A stretch of 8,148 nt of DNA from a candidate division WWE3 bacterium RIFCSPLOWO2_12_FULL_36_10 (GCA_001772985.1 MEVN01000010.1:5971-14118), one strand, 5' to 3'; counted from the stretch's first letter, positions 1 to 7,368 are shown. The notes: generated by a model from the sequence alone, not told the origin. Program-made: numbers and translations.

Positions 1-1
1 T

Positions 2-472
2 TTAATATATGTAACACCTTTAATATTTGCTTTTGTATTTTATTCGTTAATAAATATTATAAAATCCGGAATAATAATTCCTGCAAAAATGGTTAAAGAA
101 ATGATTGTTTCTTATGTTGTATTGCTAATAACAACTGTAGTATTTTATTTTTATTTTTCGAGGTTTTTTGGGGCCGTTGGGTCTATGGTTTATGGAATGA
201 CATTAGGTTCATTTTTGTCTTTTGTAATATTAATTGTTACAACTTCAAAAAAACTGAAATATAGCTTTTTCAATATTAGTCATTTAGCACTTATTTTGAT
301 TGGAGTTTTATTTAGCCTTTTAAATTATTGGGGAACTATCCCGGTTAAATTATTGATCTATGTTTCTTATTTTTTGATTTATGCCACGTTTCTATATTTT
401 GCGAAATTTGTAACTCAATCTCATGTTAAGCGCTTAGTTGGATTAGCTGATAAAATATTTAAATATGAATAA
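2..472 (+). CDS. C-terminal part of a multi-span membrane protein, probable Wzx/MATE-like oligosaccharide flippase (5' end outside window)
   Basis: The reading frame is open from base 2, with no stop before the first ATG at base 89. The 29 codons before that ATG encode the same kind of hydrophobic membrane segment, so the gene almost certainly begins upstream and the ATG is internal. About 156 residues are visible, with roughly four to five membrane spans. They end in a short basic cytoplasmic-looking tail (VKRLVGLADKIFKYE). The pattern of a span, then FFGAVGSMVYGMTLGS, another span, a Lys-rich turn (TTSKKLKYSF), two more spans and a charged tail resembles the end of polysaccharide-biosynthesis flippases, in which a Gly-Ala-rich helix precedes the last bundle. 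Such proteins move undecaprenyl-linked oligosaccharides across the membrane. No single diagnostic motif is present, so another polytopic transporter is possible. The stop codon overlaps the next gene by 8 bases, implying cotranscription. Confidence 0.6.
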   Translation, partial: LIYVTPLIFAFVFYSLINIIKSGIIIPAKMVKEMIVSYVVLLITTVVFYFYFSRFFGAVGSMVYGMTLGSFLSFVILIVTTSKKLKYSFFNISHLALILIGVLFSLLNYWGTIPVKLLIYVSYFLIYATFLYFAKFVTQSHVKRLVGLADKIFKYE

Positions 473-1397
473 GAAAACAATAATAAAAATCATTGTCAGT
501 ACGGTTTTATTTGTATTAATTTTTAGAAAAATTAACATAGGAAGCCTTATTGACACTTTAAAAATGCTTAATTATTGGTATATTCCTTTAATACTTCTCC
601 TATTCTTTTTGAATTATTTAATTAGCTCAATTAGGTGGAAATCCCTTTTAATTTTTGAGAATGCTGAAAAAATAACAGTAAAATATCTTACCGCCCTTTA
701 CTTTATCGGAGCTTTTTTTAATAACTTTATGCCAACAAGTATTGGAGGCGACGTTTATAAGATTTATCGATTAGGAAAAAAGATTAATAGCAATACCAAC
801 GCGTTTACAGCAACTTTTATGGAAAGATTTACCGGTATGATTGCTTTAGTAATTATTTCATATCTGGGACTTGTAAAAACGTTTGATTTTTGGTTAAACA
901 TAGCTTCAAAATATGTACCGACAAGCAAGTATCTTGAAATTGAGCTCAAAGTTTTGTTGTATTTTGGATTCTGGATTTGTGCAATACTGTTTTTTTCCCT
1001 TCTTAAAATTCTTGGTAAAAAAGTTAAAAAGATTCGTGAAGTGCAAGAATCTCTCTCGCTTTATAGAAATAGAAAGAAAGAGCTTGTTATTGCATTTGTT
1101 TCATCATTTATAGTTCAGCTTATGGCTATATTGTCACAATATTTCGTATTTAAAGCTTTGGGTGTAAATTTAGAGTTTAGCTATGCATTCTTTATTTTTC
1201 CGGTTATTATACTCGCCAGTTTCTTTATCCCTTCTTTAAACGGTATTGGTGTTCAAGATGCTCTTTATATCCAGTTTTTTAGTATTGTTGGCGTGTCTTC
1301 TCCCATTGCTTTGAGCGCCTCAATCGTTTATCACCTATTTAGACTTTTTGTTAGCTTAGTTGGGGGTGCCGTTTATGCATTTGGAAAGACGGATTGA
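465..1397 (+). CDS. Flippase-like integral membrane protein of the lysylphosphatidylglycerol-synthase TM family (TIGR00374 / PF03706 type)
   Basis: This 310-residue protein has about seven or eight membrane spans and the two signatures of the family. The first is a central block at residues 82-98 (FFNNFMPTSIGGDVYK, with Gly94-Gly95-Asp96), followed by MERF at 119-122. The second is a late block with GIGVQD at 260-265 and a Gly-Gly pair near the C-terminus. Members with only this domain occur widely beside glycosyltransferases, and a role in lipid or lipid-linked sugar transfer across the membrane has been proposed. MprF-type proteins fuse it to an aminoacyl-transferase domain, which is absent here, so lysyl-phosphatidylglycerol synthesis is not implied. 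The length is normal for the stand-alone form. The start ATG overlaps the preceding gene by 8 bases and no clear Shine-Dalgarno sequence precedes it, which suggests coupled translation. The final position of the GIGV motif is Asp instead of the usual Glu. The stop is TGA. The exact substrate is unknown. Confidence 0.85.
   Translation: MNKKTIIKIIVSTVLFVLIFRKINIGSLIDTLKMLNYWYIPLILLLFFLNYLISSIRWKSLLIFENAEKITVKYLTALYFIGAFFNNFMPTSIGGDVYKIYRLGKKINSNTNAFTATFMERFTGMIALVIISYLGLVKTFDFWLNIASKYVPTSKYLEIELKVLLYFGFWICAILFFSLLKILGKKVKKIREVQESLSLYRNRKKELVIAFVSSFIVQLMAILSQYFVFKALGVNLEFSYAFFIFPVIILASFFIPSLNGIGVQDALYIQFFSIVGVSSPIALSASIVYHLFRLFVSLVGGAVYAFGKTD
1362..1368 (+). promoter_or_regulatory. Probable ribosome binding site for the first GT-C gene
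   Basis: GGGGGTG, one mismatch from GGAGGTG, ends 6 bases before the ATG at 1375 and supports that start over the TTG at 1360, which it would overlap. It lies inside the preceding gene, where it also encodes a conserved Gly-Gly pair, so some of the match may be forced by the protein. Confidence 0.5.
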
Positions 1398-2910
1398 ATA
1401 CTTTCTAATTTTGGTGTTTGTTGCTTCCTTTTTTTTAACAAGACTTCCTAGGCTTGGTAATGATGAAATTAATCCTGATACCACAAACTGGTATTTTAGA
1501 TCAGGTCAGTTTGTTTCGGCATTAAAAAGTGGGCAATTTAGTAATACCTATCAACACTACCACCCCGGAGTAACTTTAATGTGGATTATGGGCGTTGCAA
1601 CTGAGACTTTAAAACAAATTTCTCCTACCGACAAGGTGTTAAATCATATAAATTTTGAAGATTTTCATTTCTTTAATAAACTTTTTATGATTTTTATACA
1701 ACTAACACTATCGTTAATATTAATCTACTTTTTATCTAAATTATTTGGTTTTGTTAAGTCTATTTTTACTGTTTTACTATTCTCACTTGAACCTTTTTTT
1801 GTTGGTAATTCAAGATTTTTGCACCTTGACGTTTTGTTAACATTTTTTGTTTTTCTAGGTCTTGTTCTAACCTTTTTGAGTCTTAAAAAGTTTAAATTAA
1901 GCACAGTTTTTTTATCCGGACTATTTTTATCTTTGGCTTTTTTAACAAAAAGTATAGGAATTGGAGCGTTGTTATTTGGAATTTTGTTTTCTATTTTCTA
2001 CTTCTTAGTAAAAAGAGATTATTTAGCTTTATTTAAATATAGTTTGACGTTGATATTAGTCTTTATAGTCGTAACATTTATAATGTTTCCTGCACTTTGG
2101 ATGCATCCTATTCAAGTTTTGTCACGCGTTTTTTCAGAAAGTGAAAGAATAGGTGCCAGACGTGGGCATGAGCAGATAATATTTGGTAGCGTGGTTGATA
2201 GTGCCGGGTTTTTATTTTATCCAACCGTAATTATTTTAAAGTTATCTCTAATTACTCTTTTTGGCCTTTTTGTTTTTATTTTCACGAAATTTAAAAAAAT
2301 CATTTTTATTCATAAGACTAAAGTAATAGATTTGTTAGAAAGTCCTGTATTTTACTTTTCTATGTTCTATCTAGGTTATTTTTTCTTAATGTCGATGTTT
2401 TCAAAGAAAATTGATAGATATATGTTGGTTCTTTATCCTTACTTGACACTTCTAGCAGTGTTAGGTTTTTTTGAGGTTAAAAAGATTTTATACAAACTAA
2501 TATTATTTGTGCCTGCGATATTGGTTACAGTTTATTCATTTATTACCTTGTTTCCATATTATTTTACTTACACAAACCCGCTTTTCGGCTCTCCTGCTTT
2601 TGCAAATACAATAATTGGTCAGAAGTCGTTTGGGATAGGGATATTTGAACTAAGGGATTTTATTTTGAAGAATTATGGTTATTATCCAAAACTTGGTTTT
2701 ATTGATATTAAGCCAATGGAAGCTATTTATCCAAATTCAAAAGTATTTGATATTAGGGTAGACGGGACTAGTAATTATGACCTTTTAGTCTTGGGAATTA
2801 ATGAAATAATACCTGGCAAAGTATTAAAAGGAGAAAGAAAATTTAAATATGATAAATCCATTTTTATCAACGGTTTAGAATACTGGAGAATATATGTTAA
2901 AGAGAATTGA
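1375..2910 (+). CDS. GT-C membrane glycosyltransferase, family 39-like (first of three)
   Basis: A 511-residue protein with about ten membrane spans and a hydrophilic C-terminal region of some 100 residues. GT-C enzymes take a sugar from polyprenyl phosphate and transfer it outside the membrane to a protein, lipid or glycan. The first outer loop holds NPDTTNWYFRS (residues 33-43), in which Asp35 is the likely catalytic acid, and then YHPGVTLMWI (62-71). The second loop holds RFLHLD (147-152), placed like the second acidic motif of the fold. RRGHEQ (262-267) and KKIDRYM (344-350) have close matches in the gene at 4368-6017, so the two are paralogues. The ATG at 1375 is preferred because GGGGGTG lies 6 bases upstream and a charged cytoplasmic N-terminus follows. 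A TTG at 1360 would add five residues. The gene overlaps the previous one by 23 bases. Asp35 is followed by Thr where many GT39 members have Glu. Donor and acceptor are unknown. Confidence 0.82.
   Translation: MHLERRIEYFLILVFVASFFLTRLPRLGNDEINPDTTNWYFRSGQFVSALKSGQFSNTYQHYHPGVTLMWIMGVATETLKQISPTDKVLNHINFEDFHFFNKLFMIFIQLTLSLILIYFLSKLFGFVKSIFTVLLFSLEPFFVGNSRFLHLDVLLTFFVFLGLVLTFLSLKKFKLSTVFLSGLFLSLAFLTKSIGIGALLFGILFSIFYFLVKRDYLALFKYSLTLILVFIVVTFIMFPALWMHPIQVLSRVFSESERIGARRGHEQIIFGSVVDSAGFLFYPTVIILKLSLITLFGLFVFIFTKFKKIIFIHKTKVIDLLESPVFYFSMFYLGYFFLMSMFSKKIDRYMLVLYPYLTLLAVLGFFEVKKILYKLILFVPAILVTVYSFITLFPYYFTYTNPLFGSPAFANTIIGQKSFGIGIFELRDFILKNYGYYPKLGFIDIKPMEAIYPNSKVFDIRVDGTSNYDLLVLGINEIIPGKVLKGERKFKYDKSIFINGLEYWRIYVKEN
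2885..2888 (+). promoter_or_regulatory. Ribosome binding site for the second GT-C gene
   Basis: GGAG ends 5 bases before the ATG at 2894, within the last codons of the preceding gene. Spacing and sequence are normal and support that start. Confidence 0.6.
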
Positions 2911-4381
2911 TATTTTAAAATACAAATGGATAATAGCGATATTTATTCTCGCTTTATTAGTAAGAACTTTGGGTATTTCACACGGCTTTCCATTTATTTT
3001 TCATCCCGACGAGCCCGCGGTTGTGCGTTCTGCTATGGGTTTTAGATTTAACTTAAATCCAAAGCATTTTGACTGGCCCAGTTTGCATTTTTATTTAAAT
3101 TATTTTGTATTTAGCTTCCTCATTTCATTTAGATCTTTATTGCAGATTTTAAATTTAAAAAGAATTATTATATCGGTATACCCGCTCTTATGGAGAGATC
3201 CGCTTGTTTTTTATCTTATTTCACGACTTTTTAACACCTTTCTTGGGGCATTTACCGTAGTTCCAATTTATTTAATAGGTAAAAGACTTTTTAACTCTAA
3301 GGTTGGTCTATTATCAGCTTTAGTACTTGGACTTTTTCCGTTTCATTCTTATAGTTCACATTTTGCTTTAGTTGATGTTCCTATGGTTTTTTGGTTGACT
3401 TGGGGGATTTATTTTACTTCGGGAATCCTGAAAGAAAATAATCTAAAAAATTACATTTATGCCGGCCTCTTTTTTGGTTTTTCCGCTTCTACTAAATATA
3501 ACGGGGGTTTGGGAGTGTTTACTATAGTTGTGGCCCACTTTTTAAGAACATTTCTTAATGAAAATGAAAAGCCATTTAGTTTAAATGGATTTGGAAAACT
3601 TGCTATTTCGGGGCTTTTTTCAATATTAGGTTTTGTGTTTGGAACCCCTTATTCAGTACTGGACTTTGATAAGTTTATTAGGTCAGATAGCCCAATTGGC
3701 GCTCTTTGGCAGTTTACAAACGTTGGTAAGGTAAATTTTATTTCACATATCCAGCAGTTTGTTTCTTCGTTGACGTATGGATTTGCAAATGATTTCGGTT
3801 ATAGCTTTTTATTACTTTTTATTGCTTCCCCGATTGTATTTTTCTCAAAGGCTTTAAAAAAAGAAGATAAATTTAAAGTAGCTTTTTTGTTTATTCCTGC
3901 CATTGTACTTTTCTATTATATATCTGGATTTGAAAAGAACAGATCACATTATTATGCAATTACATATCCTTATGTTGCGTTAATAGTTGGGTACTTGCTC
4001 TTTTTATGCTTTAATTTGCTTCGTGAGAATAAAAAGATAGCCCTATATTTAATCTTTTCTTTAGTGTTTATCCCGCCGTTTTTCTTAATATTAAAAGATG
4101 ACTTTTTATTTATTCGAAAAGATACTAGGGTAGTGTTGTACAACTTACTTTCAAGTGATTTAGGAAAACATAACATTGTTTTTTATAACTCAAATTCTTT
4201 ATCTGTAGTTTTGGATAAGTTTTCAGACTTGAAAAGGAAAAAAATTAACAGCATGCCTAAAAAGATACTTGATAAAGGCATATTTTTAACTACAAAACCC
4301 CAGGAGGGTTTAAAGCTTTCGTCAAAAATAGATAATCGTCTAAGGAGGGGTCCGGAAATATATTTATATGAAGTTAATTAA
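2894..4381 (+). CDS. GT-C membrane glycosyltransferase, family 39 (PMT_2-like) (second of three)
   Basis: A 495-residue polytopic membrane protein with the classical bacterial GT39 layout. The first span is followed by FHPDEP (residues 36-41), in which Asp39-Glu40 is the expected DE pair of the first outer loop. FDWPSLHFYL (59-68) matches the Pro-Leu motif of that loop. SSHFALVDVP with Asp161 gives the second-loop acidic site, ASTKYNG follows the next span, and HYYAITYPY lies at 352-360. After the last span, DTR at 410-412 opens a soluble tail of about 85 residues, as in relatives where a D-x-R segment precedes an outer domain. It should transfer a sugar from a polyprenyl-phosphate donor outside the membrane. 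It differs clearly from its two neighbours, lacking their HPGVT and RGH motifs and keeping an intact DE pair. The ATG has GGAG 5 bases upstream and overlaps the previous gene by 17 bases. The acceptor cannot be told from sequence. Confidence 0.85.
   Translation: MLKRIDILKYKWIIAIFILALLVRTLGISHGFPFIFHPDEPAVVRSAMGFRFNLNPKHFDWPSLHFYLNYFVFSFLISFRSLLQILNLKRIIISVYPLLWRDPLVFYLISRLFNTFLGAFTVVPIYLIGKRLFNSKVGLLSALVLGLFPFHSYSSHFALVDVPMVFWLTWGIYFTSGILKENNLKNYIYAGLFFGFSASTKYNGGLGVFTIVVAHFLRTFLNENEKPFSLNGFGKLAISGLFSILGFVFGTPYSVLDFDKFIRSDSPIGALWQFTNVGKVNFISHIQQFVSSLTYGFANDFGYSFLLLFIASPIVFFSKALKKEDKFKVAFLFIPAIVLFYYISGFEKNRSHYYAITYPYVALIVGYLLFLCFNLLRENKKIALYLIFSLVFIPPFFLILKDDFLFIRKDTRVVLYNLLSSDLGKHNIVFYNSNSLSVVLDKFSDLKRKKINSMPKKILDKGIFLTTKPQEGLKLSSKIDNRLRRGPEIYLYEVN
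4342..4348 (+). promoter_or_regulatory. Strong Shine-Dalgarno match at unusual distance from the third GT-C gene
   Basis: AAGGAGG is the best ribosome-binding match in the window, but its end lies 19 bases before the ATG at 4368. The only in-frame codons nearer to it that could conceivably start are non-canonical, such as ATT at 4362. It falls on consecutive Arg codons of the preceding gene, so it may be coincidental. A weaker GGAA at 4354-4357 is better spaced. Confidence 0.35.
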
Positions 4382-6017
4382 CAGAATTAAAAGTTTAAAA
4401 TATGAGATTATGGTATTTATTGTTTTTGTTGCCTCACATTTGCCAAGTTTAGGTTATGATACATTTAATACTGACGTTTGGAAGTGGAAAGCCAGAATTT
4501 TTGACTTTGGATCAGGTGTTTTTAACTTAAATTTCGTACAGACTATTCAAAAATATCATCCCGGTGTGACTCTTATGTGGATTGGGACTGTTGTAGTTAA
4601 GTTTTTTAATCTTTATTACGATGTTATATACAAAACCCCACCACCGGATAACGATATTTCAGTTATATTTCAACTTCATTTTCTTCAGAAACTTTTTATT
4701 GTTTTAGTAATAGGATTTTCGCTTTCATTAATTTTTTACGGTATTAGAAAAATATTTAATCTTAAATATTCCGTAATTTTATTAAGTTTTTTGGTAATAG
4801 AACCTTTTTATGTAGCACTAACACGTGAACTTCATTTGGAGGGATTAATGTCTACGTTTATGATTGTTTCTTTTGTTTGGTTTTACTTGTATTTGCAAGA
4901 TAAAAGTAGGAATGATAGATTTATTATCTCAGCTTTTTTTGCATCTCTTGCTGTATTAACAAAGACCTCGTCATTATTTATACTTCCTTTTGTCTTATTC
5001 TCCTCCATATATAACGACGTTGTATCTATAAACCAAGCAGATAGACTTTTTATTTCACTTAAATCATTGAAAATTAAAGATATATTAAAATTAAATCTCA
5101 AATATATTTTTCTTTTTAACCTATTTTTCTTTCTTATTTGGCCCGCGATGTGGACAAATGCTGTATCGGCAATTCAAACTATGTATAGAGGCATTTTTAC
5201 AATTGGCATAGATCGTGGTCATATTCAGCTTTTCTTTGGTAAAAATACCTTAGACCCAGGCCTCTTATTCTATCCTGTTGTTTTTTGGCTCAGATCATCT
5301 GTTTATTTAGTAATTGGCTTGATTGGATTTTTATTTATTTCAAGGAAGCTAAGCAGTGAGAAAAGAAAATTTTCGTTCCTAGCTTTTATCTTTGCCTTTT
5401 TGAGCTTTCTTGAGCTCACAATTCCTTCTGCAAAATTAGATAGATACTTTTTACCTATTCAAATGGTGCTCTGGATCCCTTCAGCGTTTTTCTACGAGTA
5501 TTTATTAAATAGTTTGAGACTTGGAAATTATAAATTTAAGCATCTGCTATTTCCTTTAATTATTTTGCCGGGAGTTTTATTACTTTTTTGGATTCATCCG
5601 GATTACTTTTCGTATTACAGTCCGCTTGGAGGAGGGTTAAAATCTGGAATAAATATAATTGAACCAAAATGGATGATAGGGCAAAAGCAAACTATTACTT
5701 ACTTAGGGGGTAAATTGAAATCCGGGACATATGTAACTTTTAAGTCTGGAGAATCTCTTGAGAACACAAAAGACAAGTCAAAAAAGCTAACAGTTGCGTT
5801 TCAGGAAAAATATTACACTCAGATTTGGCCGTTTGTAAGGAAAATAGGAGGCTGGGCGGTAATTGAAGATCTAACTCCTCAGGCCAGAGAGACAAACTTA
5901 TTTATTTATCCGGTTTGGGATGATTCCACTATTCATGAGACTAGATTTAAGCTTAAATATATTGATTCTATATTTTTAAGAGGTGTGAAGTTATATAACG
6001 TTTATGAAAGAATATAA
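4368..6017 (+). CDS. GT-C membrane glycosyltransferase, family 39-like (third of three, paralogue of the first)
   Basis: A 549-residue protein with about ten membrane spans. Key positions match the enzyme at 1375-2910: YHPGVTLMWI at residues 63-72 is identical, Asp36 occupies the place of its Asp35, RELHLE (153-158) corresponds to RFLHLD, DRGHIQ (282-287) to RRGHEQ, and AKLDRYF (355-361) to KKIDRYM. Both share the tail pattern KY-x-x-SIF-x-x-G near the C-terminus, so the outer domain is homologous too. This one is longer, mainly in a hydrophilic segment around residues 425-525. The likely role is sugar transfer from a polyprenyl-phosphate donor on the outer face. The residue after Asp36 is Val, so the usual DE pair is absent. 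The ATG overlaps the previous gene by 14 bases. The strong AAGGAGG at 4342-4348 is about 19 bases away, farther than normal, so the start is less certain than for the neighbours. Divergence between the paralogues argues against a recent duplication. Confidence 0.82.
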   Translation: MKLINRIKSLKYEIMVFIVFVASHLPSLGYDTFNTDVWKWKARIFDFGSGVFNLNFVQTIQKYHPGVTLMWIGTVVVKFFNLYYDVIYKTPPPDNDISVIFQLHFLQKLFIVLVIGFSLSLIFYGIRKIFNLKYSVILLSFLVIEPFYVALTRELHLEGLMSTFMIVSFVWFYLYLQDKSRNDRFIISAFFASLAVLTKTSSLFILPFVLFSSIYNDVVSINQADRLFISLKSLKIKDILKLNLKYIFLFNLFFFLIWPAMWTNAVSAIQTMYRGIFTIGIDRGHIQLFFGKNTLDPGLLFYPVVFWLRSSVYLVIGLIGFLFISRKLSSEKRKFSFLAFIFAFLSFLELTIPSAKLDRYFLPIQMVLWIPSAFFYEYLLNSLRLGNYKFKHLLFPLIILPGVLLLFWIHPDYFSYYSPLGGGLKSGINIIEPKWMIGQKQTITYLGGKLKSGTYVTFKSGESLENTKDKSKKLTVAFQEKYYTQIWPFVRKIGGWAVIEDLTPQARETNLFIYPVWDDSTIHETRFKLKYIDSIFLRGVKLYNVYERI

Positions 6018-6032
6018 TGATTAATCAAGAAA

Positions 6033-6037
6033 AGAGG
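6033..6037 (+). promoter_or_regulatory. Ribosome binding site for the flippase gene
   Basis: AGAGG lies in the 24-base gap between genes, ending 4 bases before the ATG at 6042, and supports that start. Confidence 0.55.
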
Positions 6038-6041
6038 CTTT

Positions 6042-7331
6042 ATGGATAAAGTAAAAAAACTTTTATCGAATGTAGAGATTTCAGGAACAATAGTTGTAAC
6101 TGCAGGTCTTTTAATTGGTGCAATATTAAGCTATGCCCTTCAGTATGTAATGGGTAATGGAAAGTTAATTACGCTTTCTGAATACGGGTTGTTTACGGCA
6201 CTTTTATCTCTTTCAAATATCCTAACAATACCGTATATAGCGTTTGGTAAATCCATTGTAATGTTAACCTCCGAACTAAAAGCTGAAGAAAAATTTGATA
6301 TTCTAACTAATTTATTTTGGAAATTTAATTTAATTCTATTTTTTATTGGTATTCTGGTTTTTATATTATTAGTGTTTTTAAGATCGTATATTTCTGTATT
6401 CCTAAACATTTCAAATAGTAATATGATAATTTATTTCGCTTCTTTTATAGCCCTTTCGTTAGCTGGACTGCTTCCAGCCGCCTATTTACAAGGACTTTTA
6501 AGATTTAAGGCATTTTCGTTTTTTACTATACTATCAGCAGCATTACGATTACTTTTTCCAGTAATATTAGTTTTTCTTGGTTTTGGTATAGGTGGGGCAT
6601 ATTTAGGCATGGGAATTTCAGCTGTTGTTTCATTTATAGCTTCGTTATTCTTACTTAAAAAGAATTTTGTGGCGTATAAAAAGCAAGATTTAAGATCCTA
6701 TTATAGTAAATTTTATTCAATTGGATTTGCATCGTTACTTATTTCCGCCGGTTTAATATTATTAAATAATCTGGATGTAGTTTTAGTAAAACATTACTTT
6801 AGTGAAGTTGATACGGGAATTTATTCCGCTTTAGTGACTGTTGGTAAAGTTTTGTTATTTGGGACTGCTACAGTTGGTATTGTTATGTTTCCAATTATTT
6901 CCGGGCTTTATACAAAAGGAGAAGATTATTCAAAGAAATTTAATACTCTTTTTATTATTCAAATTGTACTTGTGGTATTTGGTACAGCCTTTTTTTATTT
7001 TTTTCCTTCCTTTATTACAAATTTATTGTTTAAAAACTTTACTGCATCCATAATATACCTCCCAAGATTTTCTATATTTATGGGATTATATGTTTTAGTT
7101 GAATTTATGATACTGTTCTTACTTGCTATAAATAAGTTAAAGGTATACATACTCCTAATTTGCGCTACTTTTATTCAATCCTTTCTTATTGTTTTGTTCC
7201 ACAGGAATATATTTCAGATAATAAATGTAAACATAATTGTTTCTCTTGTATTATTTCTTTTAATTTTGTTATATCATTTTATATACATACGCCCCGCCTG
7301 CGCAGGCAGGCCTGCCTATTATCGTAAATAG
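6042..7331 (+). CDS. Wzx-like oligosaccharide flippase (polysaccharide biosynthesis membrane protein, MATE/MVF-type fold)
   Basis: A 429-residue protein of about 12 membrane spans, the usual size of Wzx and RfbX proteins, which translocate polyprenyl-diphosphate-linked oligosaccharides to the outer face. The N-terminal layout is typical: a first span with ISGTIVVTAGLLIGAILSY, then LSEYGLFTALLSL (the family's EYG, Glu47-Gly49), and later LQGLLRFKAF (149-158) at the loop before the next helix. GIYSALVTVGKVLLF marks the start of the second half-bundle. AGAGG ends 4 bases before the ATG. A 24-base gap separates it from the previous gene, the first non-overlapping junction in the window. The last 13 residues begin RPACAGRPA and are encoded by a GC-rich palindromic unit, unlike the rest of this AT-rich gene. 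The true protein probably ended near here before the repeat arrived. MurJ-type lipid II flipping is less likely given the context. Confidence 0.85.
   Translation: MDKVKKLLSNVEISGTIVVTAGLLIGAILSYALQYVMGNGKLITLSEYGLFTALLSLSNILTIPYIAFGKSIVMLTSELKAEEKFDILTNLFWKFNLILFFIGILVFILLVFLRSYISVFLNISNSNMIIYFASFIALSLAGLLPAAYLQGLLRFKAFSFFTILSAALRLLFPVILVFLGFGIGGAYLGMGISAVVSFIASLFLLKKNFVAYKKQDLRSYYSKFYSIGFASLLISAGLILLNNLDVVLVKHYFSEVDTGIYSALVTVGKVLLFGTATVGIVMFPIISGLYTKGEDYSKKFNTLFIIQIVLVVFGTAFFYFFPSFITNLLFKNFTASIIYLPRFSIFMGLYVLVEFMILFLLAINKLKVYILLICATFIQSFLIVLFHRNIFQIINVNIIVSLVLFLLILLYHFIYIRPACAGRPAYYRK
7291..7317. repeat. GC-rich palindromic repeat unit inside the flippase 3' end
   Basis: This 27-base, almost wholly G/C stretch stands in otherwise AT-rich DNA. 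It holds two overlapping perfect palindromes, GCCTGCGCAGGC (7296-7307) and AGGCAGGCCTGCCT (7304-7317). As RNA it could fold as GCCTG/CAGGC around a 6-base loop or GCAGG/CCTGC around a 4-base loop. No T-run follows, so it is not a standard intrinsic terminator. It is read in frame as most of the tail RPACAGRPA of the flippase. Short GC-rich palindromic units of this kind are, from memory, dispersed through many Patescibacteria genomes. Membership of such a family is an inference, because only one copy lies in this window. Confidence 0.7.
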
Positions 7332-7355
7332 AAATGTATATAAATTTCACTGCCT

Positions 7356-7360
7356 AAGGT
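7356..7360 (+). promoter_or_regulatory. Ribosome binding site supporting the GTG start of the GT2 gene
   Basis: AAGGT ends 8 bases before the GTG at 7369. With the in-frame TAA directly before that GTG and the conserved first strand directly after it, this fixes the start. Confidence 0.55.
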
Positions 7361-7368
7361 TTAATTAA

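Noticed and set aside
89..472. Stand-alone 127-residue membrane protein starting at the ATG at 89
   Set aside because: The frame stays open to the window edge and the upstream codons encode the same hydrophobic pattern, so it is the end of a longer gene.
764..949. Other short minus-strand or alternate-frame open frames (also near 913-1113, 3970-4176, 4883-5101, 6140-6409 and 6841-7053)
   Set aside because: All sit inside well-supported genes in another frame and show no independent signal. Long chance frames are expected opposite membrane-protein genes.
465..1397. MprF lysyl-phosphatidylglycerol synthase
   Set aside because: Only the transmembrane flippase-like domain is present. The aminoacyl-transferase domain needed for synthesis is absent, and the neighbours are glycan genes.
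1428..1436. Run of T residues near the start of the first GT-C gene as a possible phase-variation tract
   Set aside because: T-rich runs are common in the Phe-rich membrane genes throughout this AT-rich window. The frame is intact and the tract is short.
7291..7320. Intrinsic transcription terminator at the GC-rich palindrome
   Set aside because: A hairpin is possible, but no T-run follows and the unit lies before the stop codon of the flippase with the next gene 37 bases beyond it. A role in termination is not supported.
7332..7368. Promoter in the 37-base gap, suggested by TATATAA and the TTAATTAA palindrome
   Set aside because: Such motifs are frequent by chance at this base composition and no matching -35 element is visible at the right spacing.
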